A stretch of 64,000 bases of DNA from Alcanivorax hongdengensis A-11-3 (GCF_000300995.1 NZ_AMRJ01000002.1:1-64000); one strand, 5' to 3'. Numbered from the stretch's first letter, positions 51,549 to 60,538 are shown. A program made the numbers and translations. The notes: a model not told the origin generated them from the letters alone.

Positions 51549-53050
51549 CAGGCCGGGCCGTGAACACCACCGCCGCCCGCTGGCGACGGACCACCGGTTT
51601 CCTGGCCCTGCTCGGCCTGATCGCCTGGTTATGCGCGGATCTGGATATCGCCCGCGCTTCGCCGGGGGCGGAACTGTTACGGGTCGCCAAGGGCTTTCTG
51701 GCACCGGACTTTTTTGCCACCGAACAGCTGGGCCAGGCACTGGCCAATACCCTGGCCTTTGCCCTGCAGGGCACCGCGCTGGGGGCCGTGGGAGGCTTTG
51801 TGCTGGCCATGCTCTGGCAACACCGTGCCATACGCGGCTTTGCCGCCGCCATCCGGGCGGTGCACGAGCTGTTCTGGGGCCTGCTACTCTTGCAGCTGGC
51901 GGGTCTTAGCACCGTCACCGGCGTGCTGGCCATTGCCATTCCCTACACCGGTATCTTTGCCAAGGTCTTCGGCGAATTTCTCGAAGAAGCGGACCCGCAA
52001 CCGGAACGGGCACTGCCCGCCGGCAGTGACAGCCTGAGCCGCTTTTTCTTTGCCCGATTGCCGCTGATCTGGGCCAGCTGCAAGGCCTACGCCAGCTACC
52101 GGCTGGAATGCGCCCTGCGTGCCTCGGCCATCCTTGGCTTCATCGGCCTGCCGACCATTGGCTTCCACCTGGAAAGCGCCTTCAACGAGGGCTATTACGA
52201 CCAGGGCGCCGCCCTGCTGTACGTGTTTTTCATCCTCATTTTCACCCTGCGCGGGTGGCTGCGCCCGGTAGTGTTACCGCTTTATCTGCTGGCGGCCGTA
52301 CTCTGGGCACCGCCGGTCTACTCCGGCAACTGGCAGACCCTGGTGCGTTTTGTCAGCCATGATCTGGTGCCCGCGCCGCTGCGCGAAGGCCACGGACTGG
52401 CCGGGCTGTGGGACTGGTTCGGCATGCTTGCCCAACAGCAACTCTGGCCGGGCATCTGGCAGACACTGGTACTGGGCATGGCCGCCCTGCTACTCACCGG
52501 TGTGCTGGCCCTGCTACTGTTTCCACTGCACTCACCGCTGTTCGGCAACCGGGCCAGTCGACTGGCCGGCCACGGCTTGCTGGTGGTGCTGCGCACCACA
52601 CCGGAGTTTTTCCTGGCGTTCTTTTTCCTGATCGTGCTGGGGCCGTCCATGCTGCCGGGCATTCTGGCGCTCAGTCTGCATACCGGCGCCATCGTCGCCC
52701 ACCTCACCGGGCGCTTCAGCGAACAGCTGACCCTGCGCGACGACGCCCCCACCGGGCTCGACCGTTACAGCTATGAGGTGCTGCCACGCATCAGCCCCAA
52801 CCTGCTGGCCTTTCTGCTCTATCGCTGGGAAATCATCATGCGCGAAACTGCCGTGCTGGGGATTCTGGGCATTCATACGCTGGGCTTTTATATTGATTCC
52901 AGCGTGGCGGAATTCCGCTTTGATCGCACCCTGGTATTGATCATCGCCACGGTAGCGTTGAATCTGGCGGTGGATGCCCTGTCGCGGCATCTGCGCCAGC
53001 GCCTGCGCGGTGACGGGGCAGTCCCGTTGCCGGCGGGCAGCGGCGGTTAG
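51545..53050 (+). CDS. ABC transporter permease, fused double-domain (selenium oxyanion importer)
   Basis: A 501-residue permease with two PhnE-type membrane units in tandem: the first about residues 55-260, the second about 290-490. Both have EAA-like loops, e.g. LPLIWASCKAYASYRLECALRASAILGFIGLP (part) and ISPNLLAFLLYRWEIIMRETAVLGILG. This replaces the homodimeric PhnE of phosphonate systems. It starts at ATG 51545, overlapping the ATPase stop. Confidence 0.86.
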   Translation: MTGRAVNTTAARWRRTTGFLALLGLIAWLCADLDIARASPGAELLRVAKGFLAPDFFATEQLGQALANTLAFALQGTALGAVGGFVLAMLWQHRAIRGFAAAIRAVHELFWGLLLLQLAGLSTVTGVLAIAIPYTGIFAKVFGEFLEEADPQPERALPAGSDSLSRFFFARLPLIWASCKAYASYRLECALRASAILGFIGLPTIGFHLESAFNEGYYDQGAALLYVFFILIFTLRGWLRPVVLPLYLLAAVLWAPPVYSGNWQTLVRFVSHDLVPAPLREGHGLAGLWDWFGMLAQQQLWPGIWQTLVLGMAALLLTGVLALLLFPLHSPLFGNRASRLAGHGLLVVLRTTPEFFLAFFFLIVLGPSMLPGILALSLHTGAIVAHLTGRFSEQLTLRDDAPTGLDRYSYEVLPRISPNLLAFLLYRWEIIMRETAVLGILGIHTLGFYIDSSVAEFRFDRTLVLIIATVALNLAVDALSRHLRQRLRGDGAVPLPAGSGG

Positions 53051-53082
53051 CGAAATTCACTGGCAAACAGGCACAGCGAATC

Positions 53083-53856
53083 ATGAAACTCTATCAGGTC
53101 GATGCCTTTACCGACCGCCTGTTCGGCGGCAACCCGGCCGCCGTGGTCCCTCTGGATCACTGGCTCGATGACCGTCTGCTGCAACAGATCGCCGGGGAGA
53201 ACAACCTGTCGGAAACCGCCTTTCTGGTGCCCGACGAACAGGGCTTCGCGCTGCGCTGGTTCACCCCCACAGTGGAAGTGGATCTGTGTGGCCATGCCAC
53301 CCTGGCCGCCGCCTGGGTGGTCTTTCATGAACTGGGTTTTGCCGGCGAGCGCATCCGTTTCCAGACCGCCTCCGGCGCGCTATACGTTCAACGCTCCGCC
53401 CGTGGGCTGGCCATGGACTTCCCCGCCCGTCCCGGCCACCCGGAAAATGACGTGGATCGCTACGAACAGGCGCTGGGTATTGCCATACGCGAAGTGCGCC
53501 AGGCCCGCGACACCCTGGTGGTAGTGGACGATGAAGACGTGGTGCGAGACTTCCAGCCCGACTTCGACGCCATCGCGGCACTGGACACCTTCGCGGTGAT
53601 GTTGTCCGCGCCGGGCAGTGACTGCGACTTTGTCAGCCGCTTCTTTGCCCCCGCCAAGGGCGTGCCGGAAGACCCGGTCACCGGTTCCGCCCACTGCACC
53701 CTGGTGCCCTACTGGGCCGAACGACTGGACAAGACCCGTCTGCACGCCCGCCAGGTATCGGCCCGCGGCGGGGAGCTGTTCTGCGCCCTGGAAGGCGACC
53801 GTGTGCAGCTGGAAGGTCAGGCACGCTGTTATCTGCGCGGTGACCTGCTGCTGTGA
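53083..53856 (+). CDS. PhzF-family isomerase-like protein
   Basis: A 257-residue protein of the PhzF/diaminopimelate-epimerase fold. Motifs: DAFTDRLFGGNPAAVVPLD, NLSETAFLVP with the conserved glutamate, FTPTVEVDLCGHATLAAAWVVF and GVPEDPVTGSAHCTLVPYW. It overlaps selD by 4 bp (GTGA) and follows the permease by 32 bp, so it belongs to the selenium operon. The reaction is unknown; no phenazine genes are nearby. Confidence 0.9.
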   Translation: MKLYQVDAFTDRLFGGNPAAVVPLDHWLDDRLLQQIAGENNLSETAFLVPDEQGFALRWFTPTVEVDLCGHATLAAAWVVFHELGFAGERIRFQTASGALYVQRSARGLAMDFPARPGHPENDVDRYEQALGIAIREVRQARDTLVVVDDEDVVRDFQPDFDAIAALDTFAVMLSAPGSDCDFVSRFFAPAKGVPEDPVTGSAHCTLVPYWAERLDKTRLHARQVSARGGELFCALEGDRVQLEGQARCYLRGDLLL

Positions 53857-56045
53857 AGAATCCCGACAACGGTGCCGAGCGCGACCTGCTGCTGGTCGGT
53901 GGCGGCCACAGCCACGCCCTGATCCTGCGCATGCTGGCCATGAAGCCGATTGCCGGTGTGCGCCTGACACTGATCTCACCGGACAGCCTGACCGCCTACT
54001 CAGGCATGCTGCCGGGCCTGGTGGCCGGGCACTACTCCCTGGAAGACACCCACATCGACCTGCGCCGCCTGTGCCAGACCTGTGGGTGCCGCTTTGTCCG
54101 CGCCAGCGTTACTGCCCTGGACCCGACCCGCCACCGGGTGACCCTCGATGACGGCACCACGCTGGACTATGACTGGATGAGCCTGGACGTGGGCGCCATC
54201 CCGGATGCCCCGCACGGTGGGCCGTCATCACTGATTCCGGTGAAACCCGTAGCCAGTTTTTATCAACGCTGGCAACAGCTGCTGAAAGACATGAGCGCGC
54301 GCCCCGGCCCCTCCCGCCTGGCGGTGGTCGGTGGCGGCGCCGGCGGCACCGAAATGGTGTTGGCCATGGCCACCGCCCTGGCCCACCGCCAGCAGGAGGC
54401 ACAACTGAGTCTCTACACCGGCGCCGGGCTACTGCCCGGCTACCCGGCACGGGCCCGCCGGCACATGGCCGCCCACCTGCAACGCCACCGGGTCAGCCTG
54501 CATGAGGGGGTGCGCGTCACCACCGACGAGCAAGGGCAGCTACGGGCGGACGGTCAGCCAGTGCCAACGGATTTCGTGCTCTGGTGCACCGGCGTTCGGG
54601 GTCTGCCCTGGCTGGCAGCCAGTGGCCTGCCCTGCGATGAGCGAGGCTTTCTGCGAGTCCATGACACCCTGCAGAGCGTCGGCGATGAGCATATCTTTGC
54701 CGCCGGTGACTGCGCGGCCTTTCCTGCACCACTGCCCAAGGCCGGCGTCTTCGCGGTACGCCAGGCCGCCACTCTGGCCGCCAATCTGCGCGCGGCGATT
54801 GGCGGCCGGCCACTGCGCCGCTACCGCCCCCAGCGGCGCTTCCTGTCATTGCTGTCTGCCGGCGACAAGGTGGCCGTGGCCAGTCGGGGCACCGCGCTGG
54901 TGGCCAACGGCGGCTGGGTGTGGCGCTGGAAAGATCGCATCGACCGGGCCTTCATGGATAAATTCCACCGACAGCTGCCCCGCATGGCCATGCCGGCACC
55001 CTCTGCGACGGCAGCACCGGCCACCATGCATTGCGCCGGCTGCGGCGCCAAGGTCGGCAGTGAGGCCCTGAGCGAGGCCCTGGCGGACCTGCAACCGCAA
55101 ATCAACGAAGGCATCGAAGCCGGCGTGGCGCAGGCAGAGGACGCCGCGGTGATACGCTGGCCCGCCGGGCAGACACTGGTGCAGAGCCTGGATTACTTTC
55201 CCGCCTTCATCGACGAGCCCCACCTGTTCGGCCGACTGGCGGTACTGCACAGCCTCAGTGATCTCTATGCCATGAATGCCAGCCCGCACTCCGCCCTGGC
55301 CAATGTCTGCCTGCCCTGGCTGCACCCACGCCTGCAACGGCGAGACCTGCAACGCCTGATGGCCGGCGCCGTGTTCGAGCTGAACCGGGCCGGCTGCACC
55401 CTGGTGGGCGGACATACCATTGAAGGCCCGCAGCTGGCCGCCGGTTTCACCGTCAATGGCCGCGCCGCTGACGGCACGCTCTGGCAAAAAACCGGTGCCC
55501 GCCCCGGTGATGTACTGATCCTTACCAAGCCACTGGGCACCGGTATTCAGCTGGCCAGCCTGATGCATGGCCTGGCTCGCGGCCCCTGGTTGGATGCCAC
55601 CCTCGACAGCATGCTGCAAAGCAACGCCCTGGCCCGCGATGCCCTGATCCCTTTCCAGCCTTCCGCCTGCACCGATGTGACCGGCTTCGGCCTGTTTGGA
55701 CACTTGCACGAAATCTGTCAGCAGAGCGGTGTCATTGCCGAGCTGAACCTGCAGGACCTGCCCTTGCTGCCGGGCACCGAGGCCCTGCTGGCAAAGGGAG
55801 TGCGTAGCACCTTGCATCCGGCCAATGCCGCGCTGCTGACCCACTACGATTACCCGGGCACCGACGACACGCCGACACTGTTGGCCGGCTGTGATCCGCA
55901 AACCTGTGGCGGGCTGCTTGCCGCCCTGGCTGCGGAACAGGCGGATCAGGCACTGCAAGTGCTTGCACAAAAAGGGGTTTTTGCCAAGAAAGTGGGTAAA
56001 GTTGTTGTAAAAAACAGGCCGGATTCACCGATTCTTCTGCGTTAA
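53853..56045 (+). CDS. selD: SelD fused to an N-terminal FAD-dependent oxidoreductase domain
   Basis: A 730-residue fusion starting at GTG 53853. Residues 1-370 form an NDH-2/sulfide-quinone-reductase-like flavoprotein: LLLVGGGHSHALILRML, LAVVGGGAGGTEMVLAMA and FAAGDCAAFP. Residues ~385-730 are selenophosphate synthase with active-site Cys397 and Lys400 in HCAGCGAKVG, then ALVGG-like TLVGGHTIEGPQLAAGF and DVTGFGLFGHLHE. It uses Cys, not Sec. It makes selenophosphate for MnmH; the flavin domain may reduce the selenium source. Confidence 0.93.
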   Translation: MKNPDNGAERDLLLVGGGHSHALILRMLAMKPIAGVRLTLISPDSLTAYSGMLPGLVAGHYSLEDTHIDLRRLCQTCGCRFVRASVTALDPTRHRVTLDDGTTLDYDWMSLDVGAIPDAPHGGPSSLIPVKPVASFYQRWQQLLKDMSARPGPSRLAVVGGGAGGTEMVLAMATALAHRQQEAQLSLYTGAGLLPGYPARARRHMAAHLQRHRVSLHEGVRVTTDEQGQLRADGQPVPTDFVLWCTGVRGLPWLAASGLPCDERGFLRVHDTLQSVGDEHIFAAGDCAAFPAPLPKAGVFAVRQAATLAANLRAAIGGRPLRRYRPQRRFLSLLSAGDKVAVASRGTALVANGGWVWRWKDRIDRAFMDKFHRQLPRMAMPAPSATAAPATMHCAGCGAKVGSEALSEALADLQPQINEGIEAGVAQAEDAAVIRWPAGQTLVQSLDYFPAFIDEPHLFGRLAVLHSLSDLYAMNASPHSALANVCLPWLHPRLQRRDLQRLMAGAVFELNRAGCTLVGGHTIEGPQLAAGFTVNGRAADGTLWQKTGARPGDVLILTKPLGTGIQLASLMHGLARGPWLDATLDSMLQSNALARDALIPFQPSACTDVTGFGLFGHLHEICQQSGVIAELNLQDLPLLPGTEALLAKGVRSTLHPANAALLTHYDYPGTDDTPTLLAGCDPQTCGGLLAALAAEQADQALQVLAQKGVFAKKVGKVVVKNRPDSPILLR

Positions 56046-56103
56046 GCGCTTAAGGTAATTGCGATTCCTTCCATCGCCCTTTTATCGATAAGGAGACCCA
56101 ACC

Positions 56104-56499
56104 ATGAAAAAGTCGCTCACGGCACTGCTGACCACCGCCGCCCTGATGCTTTCCCAGCTGATAATGGTGCCGGCCGCCCAGGCCGCCATGATCCAGAATG
56201 ACACGGTACTGGCCCAGCAACAGCGGGCGGACATGGAAGCCAGAGTCATGCGCCTGATGGATCAGAAAGCCGCCGCCAGCGTGCTCAGCGACTATGGTGT
56301 CAGCAAGGATCAGGTGCAATCGCGTCTGAGCCACCTGTCCGACCAGGAACTTCAGCAGCTGGCAGACAAGGCCGATGACCTGCCCGCCGGCCAGGGCGTG
56401 GTAGGTGTGATCCTCGCCGTGATTCTGATTCTGGTACTGCTGGATCTGCTCGGTGCCACCAACGTCTTCCCGGCCATTCATTCACTGGGCAGTCAGTGA
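56104..56499 (+). CDS. PA2779 family protein
   Basis: A 131-residue protein: signal peptide 1-28 (ends AQAA), a helical middle (RADMEARVMRLMDQKAAASVLSDYGVSKDQVQSRLSHLSDQE in part) and a C-terminal helix VVGVILAVILILVLLDLLGATNVFP. This matches PA2779-type proteins. It probably anchors in the inner membrane with the helical part in the periplasm. It is translationally coupled (GTGA) with the following cysteine-peptidase-like gene. Confidence 0.82.
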   Translation: MKKSLTALLTTAALMLSQLIMVPAAQAAMIQNDTVLAQQQRADMEARVMRLMDQKAAASVLSDYGVSKDQVQSRLSHLSDQELQQLADKADDLPAGQGVVGVILAVILILVLLDLLGATNVFPAIHSLGSQ

Positions 56500-57452
56500 T
56501 CACAACCTTGCACGGGCCCGCCAACCGGTGGGCCCGCCTGCTGGCCACGCTGGGCGGCATCCTGCTGCTCAGCGCCTGCCAGAGTTTCCCGCCCCCGGAT
56601 CGCGCCAACGCCCGTCCCGAACAGCAACTCAAGGTACCCTTTGTGGCCCAGGAGAAATATCAGTGCGGGCCCGCGGCCCTGGCCATGATGCTGCAGTGGG
56701 CCGACAGGCCGGTGACCGCGGAGCAGCTGGTGCCAGAGGTGTGGCTGCCCGAGCGCAAGGGCAGCCTGGGCATCGAGTTGGAAGCCGCCGCCCGCGCCCG
56801 TGGCCTGATGGCCTACCCGGTGGATACGCCGGATGCCCTGTTTCGCGAGCTGCAACAGGGCCGGCCGGTGCTGATTCTGCAGAATCTGGCCCTGCGCAGC
56901 CTGCCCCAGTGGCACTTTGCCGTGGTCACCGGTTATCGCCAGGGCGGCGAACGGGTGGTGCTGCATAGTGGCACTCACCGCAACACCGTCAGCCACTGGA
57001 ACCGGTTTATCCGCACCTGGGCCCGGGCGGACCTGTGGGGGTTCACCCTGGTGGCCCCCGGCCAGCTGCCCGCCAGCGCCACGGCGGATGGGCTGTTCCA
57101 GGCCATTACTCCGCTCCCCAACAGTGCCGATTTCTGGCCTGCCGCCGTGCGGGCCTTCCCTGACAGTGGCCAGCTGTGGTTCGGTCAGGGCAATGCCCTG
57201 TGGGCCGCGGGCCATTACGCCCGCGCCACCACCGCCTTTGAAAAGGCCACCGAAAAGGCCCCGGATCTGGCCGCCGCCTGGAACAACCTGGCCTACGCCT
57301 ACAATCAGGCGGGTCAGCTGCAAGCGGCCCGGGACAGCATCTGCCAGGCTCGGCGGTTGGCACCGGATGACGCGGCCATTGCCGACAGCATGGCCGAGAT
57401 TCTCGGTCAGTCCGACCCGGCGTCGGCCTGCGCCTCGTCGCCCGCCGGCTGA
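56496..57452 (+). CDS. PA2778 family C39-like cysteine peptidase with TPR repeats
   Basis: A 318-residue lipoprotein, GTG start overlapping the previous stop. Signal with lipobox LLLSAC. The C39-like domain has Q-oxyanion and Cys in EKYQCGPAALAMML, and His in PQWHFAVVTGY. TPR-like repeats occupy residues ~215-300 (GQLWFGQGNALWAAGHYARATTAFEKATEKAPDLAAAWNNLAYAY in part). Together with PA2779-type protein it forms a conserved envelope pair of unknown substrate. Its 3' end overlaps the next convergent gene by 46 bp. Confidence 0.85.
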   Translation: MITTLHGPANRWARLLATLGGILLLSACQSFPPPDRANARPEQQLKVPFVAQEKYQCGPAALAMMLQWADRPVTAEQLVPEVWLPERKGSLGIELEAAARARGLMAYPVDTPDALFRELQQGRPVLILQNLALRSLPQWHFAVVTGYRQGGERVVLHSGTHRNTVSHWNRFIRTWARADLWGFTLVAPGQLPASATADGLFQAITPLPNSADFWPAAVRAFPDSGQLWFGQGNALWAAGHYARATTAFEKATEKAPDLAAAWNNLAYAYNQAGQLQAARDSICQARRLAPDDAAIADSMAEILGQSDPASACASSPAG

Positions 57453-58021
57453 TCCGGTGCCAGTTCCGGATGCTGCTCGATCAGTTGATCACGCTGTTCA
57501 CGCAGCCGGGCCAGTTTGTGCTCGCCTTCCGCCAGCTGTTGCGGGTCAATGCCCTCTCGTTTGCCACGGGCGATCAACCCCTCCAGCACCCGGATCTTCT
57601 CGCCGGCGGCCTCCACAAAGAAGGCATAAACCTGCTGTTTCTGACGCAACTCGTACTGCTGATAGAGCTCGGGGTCAGCCAGTTCCGCCTCGGTGGGCGG
57701 CTCGCGCAGGTGGCTCTGGCGCACGATCGGCGGCGTACGCGGATCACCATGGGCCATGCCCTCGCGCAGGGCCGCCACCGCCGCCGGGGAAGGTACTGGC
57801 GTAGCCGGCGCTGATGGCTCGGCCTCAGTAGCCGGGCGCTGGCGTTCACCAATCACCGAGCCGGAAGACGCGCTGTCAGGCGCCGCTGCAGTGGCGGTTT
57901 GCGCCGGCGGTGCGACCGGTTGCGCCGCATCTTCGGAGACCGGTCCGCTGACTGGCAACCCCAGGATCACCGTCAGCCCCGCCACCAGCACCACACAGGC
58001 CAGCAATAACAGCACTCGCAT
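57407..58021 (-). CDS. Membrane-anchored protein of unknown function
   Basis: A 204-residue protein: N-terminal helix (residues 3-22), a Pro/Ala-rich linker (~30-85) and a charged helical C-terminus probably forming a coiled coil (YELRQKQQVYAFFVEAAGEKIRVLEGL..LARLREQRDQLIEQHPEL in part). Overall layout resembles lipase chaperone-like or foldase helper proteins, but no family was recognised. Its ATG overlaps the stop of the PPIase gene by 1 bp. Third gene of the phospholipase operon. Confidence 0.65.
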   Translation of the reverse strand: MRVLLLLACVVLVAGLTVILGLPVSGPVSEDAAQPVAPPAQTATAAAPDSASSGSVIGERQRPATEAEPSAPATPVPSPAAVAALREGMAHGDPRTPPIVRQSHLREPPTEAELADPELYQQYELRQKQQVYAFFVEAAGEKIRVLEGLIARGKREGIDPQQLAEGEHKLARLREQRDQLIEQHPELAPDQPAGDEAQADAGSD

Positions 58022-59343
58022 CAGAGCACCTCATGATGAATGCGCACCCGGGCCTGGTCGGTGGTATCGGCCAGCAGGGTGCGGAATTGATCCAGCAGTT
58101 TTTCATGGGCCACGGCTCGACCGGCCCGATAACGGACCGCTTCACTGTCCACCGGCTGGTAGGCGGTATCACGCTGGTCCACCAGCAGGATCTCCCAATA
58201 TACCGGGCCCTGACCATCCGGGCTGCGGAACGGTCGTGAGACCTGATTGGCCGGCTGCACAAAGGCCAGTGCCAGGGTCCAGTGCCCCAGGCGACTGTCA
58301 CGGTCAATCCAGCCCAGCTCGCCGCCCTGCCGGCGGTCGTCGGCCACCGAGTAGCGCTGCAGGGCCTCATCAAAGCTCAGGCCCTGCTGGATGTCGGCGT
58401 AAACCCGGTCTGCCTGTTGTTGGCTGTCCAGGCGAATATGGCGGGCATGGACCCGCTGCACGTGGATGAACTCGTCCTTGTGGGCCTGATAGTAGGCCGC
58501 GATCTCCGGGGCGGTGACCTGGCTCACCATGTTACGCAGCGCGGGATTGTCGTCATGCATGTCGTGGTGCAGGCCCATCTGTTCCAGCAGCGCTTCACGG
58601 GCCATGGCATCGGCCACACAGCGGTCCACCGCCTGGCGGCTGGGCGCATCCAGCCCCGATTCATGCTCGAACCAGTACAACACATAGGCGGTGGCCAGAT
58701 ACTGGCGTACGGCTTCGCGGATGAAGCCCAGGTTGAGGTTCTGCATCTGCACCTTGAGTTGCACATTCTGGCGGCGATAGAGATCCCACAGGGTCAGGGT
58801 CTGCTCCGGCTGATCCGGGGCAAAACGGTAGCGGGCCAGCACATAGTCACGGGCCCGGTCCTGCTGCTCGGGGGTCAGTTCCGCGTATATCTGTTGCTGC
58901 AGGCTCAACATCGGCGCCAGGGCGTTTTCATCCAGGGCCAGCGGAGCGCTCAGGTAGCCGGTCACATCGGTCACCCCACTGCGCTCTACGGCAGCCTTGA
59001 TCTGTCGCGAGAAGGCGGTACGCACCAGCTTGAAACGCTGCTGCTCGAAACGGGTCTGGCGGTCATAACCTACCCGCGGCGTCTGCTCCGACGGGCTGTC
59101 CGCTGCCGCCGTCTGCACCGACGCCAGCAGCCGGTTTTCCACCAGCCCCTTGAGCACGCTTTCCCGGGTGGCCTCGGGGTGGCGGACCTGGCTGGCCGCC
59201 ACAAACACGTCCAGCGCCGCCAGCGGGATATCCTCACCATTGACCCGTGCGGCCACGTCACCGGGCAGCGGCCATTCATGCCAGACCACCACGGCCGCGG
59301 CCGCCAGCAGCAACACCATCAACAGGGGCAAGATTCTTTTCAT
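58021..59343 (-). CDS. Parvulin-type peptidyl-prolyl isomerase, membrane-anchored
   Basis: A 440-residue foldase: N-terminal anchor (residues 3-21), SurA/PpiD-like N-domain (VAARVNGEDIPLAALDVFVAASQ), and a parvulin domain around residues 290-400 (RVHARHIRLDSQQQADRVYADIQQGLSFDEALQRYS in part, GGELGWIDRDS, PVYWEILLVDQRD). It should help fold exported proteins in the periplasm. It lies 54 bp after the phospholipase C-like gene, so that secreted enzyme may be its client. AGGAGG precedes ATG. Confidence 0.85.
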   Translation of the reverse strand: MKRILPLLMVLLLAAAAVVVWHEWPLPGDVAARVNGEDIPLAALDVFVAASQVRHPEATRESVLKGLVENRLLASVQTAAADSPSEQTPRVGYDRQTRFEQQRFKLVRTAFSRQIKAAVERSGVTDVTGYLSAPLALDENALAPMLSLQQQIYAELTPEQQDRARDYVLARYRFAPDQPEQTLTLWDLYRRQNVQLKVQMQNLNLGFIREAVRQYLATAYVLYWFEHESGLDAPSRQAVDRCVADAMAREALLEQMGLHHDMHDDNPALRNMVSQVTAPEIAAYYQAHKDEFIHVQRVHARHIRLDSQQQADRVYADIQQGLSFDEALQRYSVADDRRQGGELGWIDRDSRLGHWTLALAFVQPANQVSRPFRSPDGQGPVYWEILLVDQRDTAYQPVDSEAVRYRAGRAVAHEKLLDQFRTLLADTTDQARVRIHHEVL

Positions 59344-59397
59344 GTGTCCTCCTGCGGGCCGGCGCCCTGTGCAGCACCGGCCCCTGTAAGCGGGTTA

Positions 59398-60429
59398 TCA
59401 GGGATTGACCTGCAAGGCCGCGTGATCCAGCAGCAGAACCACCATGGCAATGGCATGGGGCACCACGACCCGTGCCACCTGTACCCGGTCGGCCTGGTCG
59501 GTGCTGGACAGCACGATGCCGCCATTGGCGTAGGCGATATCACCGCCCTGGGTCAACAGCGGGCGAATATCCGTGGCGGACGCCGCCAGCGGTGTGTAAT
59601 CGGCCAGTGCCTGGGTGACCAGGGTGTCATCGTTAAGATTCTCGCTGTCGTAGTAATCGGCCACCCAGGACTCCCAGCCACTGTGATTCAGGGCGGAAGT
59701 GGTCCACACGTGGTGCGGCTGCAGCAGATCGGTGGTGTGCATCACATAGCCCAGTGTCTGGGCGGTGGGATTGGCCAGGAACTGCTGGTACCAGTACTCG
59801 CCCAGGTTATCGACGGGCTGGAAAGGCATTTCCTCGAAATCATCGTACATGGATTTACTGGACGTGCTGCCCTGGCGATAGTTGGCTTCGGTGATGCTGT
59901 AGGTGTTGTACTCGCTGTCATCGGCACAGCTCCAGAAACACCAACCGGTCATGCCACCGTTGCCATCGTCCATGTAGTCGCCCACCAGCCAGGTGGCGGC
60001 CAGGTTGTCGATGTCGCCCCATACGGTCAGCAGGTCATAGTTGTAACCGCCCAGGTCGTTACCGTGCACGTCCGGCCCGCGGGTGTGGTTCTGGAAGTGC
60101 CAGTAGGAGGTGTAGTTGACCAGCGAGGCGCCGGCGTTGAACACCGGTGCATAGACACAGTCGCCGGTCACGGCGCCACACAGGAAGGTATCCTGGAAGT
60201 CATCCACGTCATAGGCGCCCTGCCCCAGCACCTCGGAGAACTGGGCCATGGTATAGCCGGCGGCATTGACCCAGGCCTTGAGACGGTTGTATTCGGTGGT
60301 ATCCGGGTGGTCCTGCATGTATTGCACCGCATCCATGGCGATACGCTTGTGGGTGACCTGCTGGAAGGCATAGGCCGGTGCAGAAATGATGGTGGCCGCA
60401 AGCAGGCCCAGTGCGAACAACGCTTTCAT
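59398..60429 (-). CDS. Secreted zinc-dependent phospholipase C/P1 nuclease-like protein
   Basis: A 343-residue secreted protein; signal peptide 1-21 (APAYA). Candidate zinc ligands resemble the PLC/S1-P1 fold: THKRIAMDAVQYM near the N-terminus, YTSYWHFQNHTRGPD, and TLGYVMHTTDLLQPHHVW...LNHSGWESWVADYY with the H-x3-D and H-x4-E spacing. Four cysteines (FLCGAVTGDC, WCFWSC) could form disulphides. The C-terminal hydrophobic stretch (VVVPHAIAMVVLLLDHAAL) is unusual for a soluble enzyme. Substrate uncertain; lipid seems likely. Confidence 0.75.
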   Translation of the reverse strand: MKALFALGLLAATIISAPAYAFQQVTHKRIAMDAVQYMQDHPDTTEYNRLKAWVNAAGYTMAQFSEVLGQGAYDVDDFQDTFLCGAVTGDCVYAPVFNAGASLVNYTSYWHFQNHTRGPDVHGNDLGGYNYDLLTVWGDIDNLAATWLVGDYMDDGNGGMTGWCFWSCADDSEYNTYSITEANYRQGSTSSKSMYDDFEEMPFQPVDNLGEYWYQQFLANPTAQTLGYVMHTTDLLQPHHVWTTSALNHSGWESWVADYYDSENLNDDTLVTQALADYTPLAASATDIRPLLTQGGDIAYANGGIVLSSTDQADRVQVARVVVPHAIAMVVLLLDHAALQVNP

Positions 60430-60518
60430 GATGATCCCCTCTTGTCGTTATGAAATGAATTGTTGTTATTGCGCAAACAATAACCAATCCGCCGATGCAG
60501 CCCTAGGACCTGGCCGGA

Positions 60519-60538
60519 CAGAAAATGGACATTTTCTG
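60519..60538. promoter_or_regulatory. Perfect palindrome between phospholipase and methyltransferase genes
   Basis: CAGAAAATG-GA-CATTTTCTG is a perfect 9-bp inverted repeat, 90 bp upstream of the phospholipase-like start and 62 bp upstream of the methyltransferase. It may be an operator for either divergent gene. Confidence 0.5.

Noticed and set aside
53083..53856. Phenazine biosynthesis
   Set aside because: Only a PhzF-fold protein is present; no other phz gene lies near, and the gene is embedded in a selenium operon.
58282..60453. 723-codon open frame on the plus strand across the PPIase and phospholipase genes
   Set aside because: Spans two real minus-strand genes and their gap; low-complexity Gly/His/Val composition typical of shadows.
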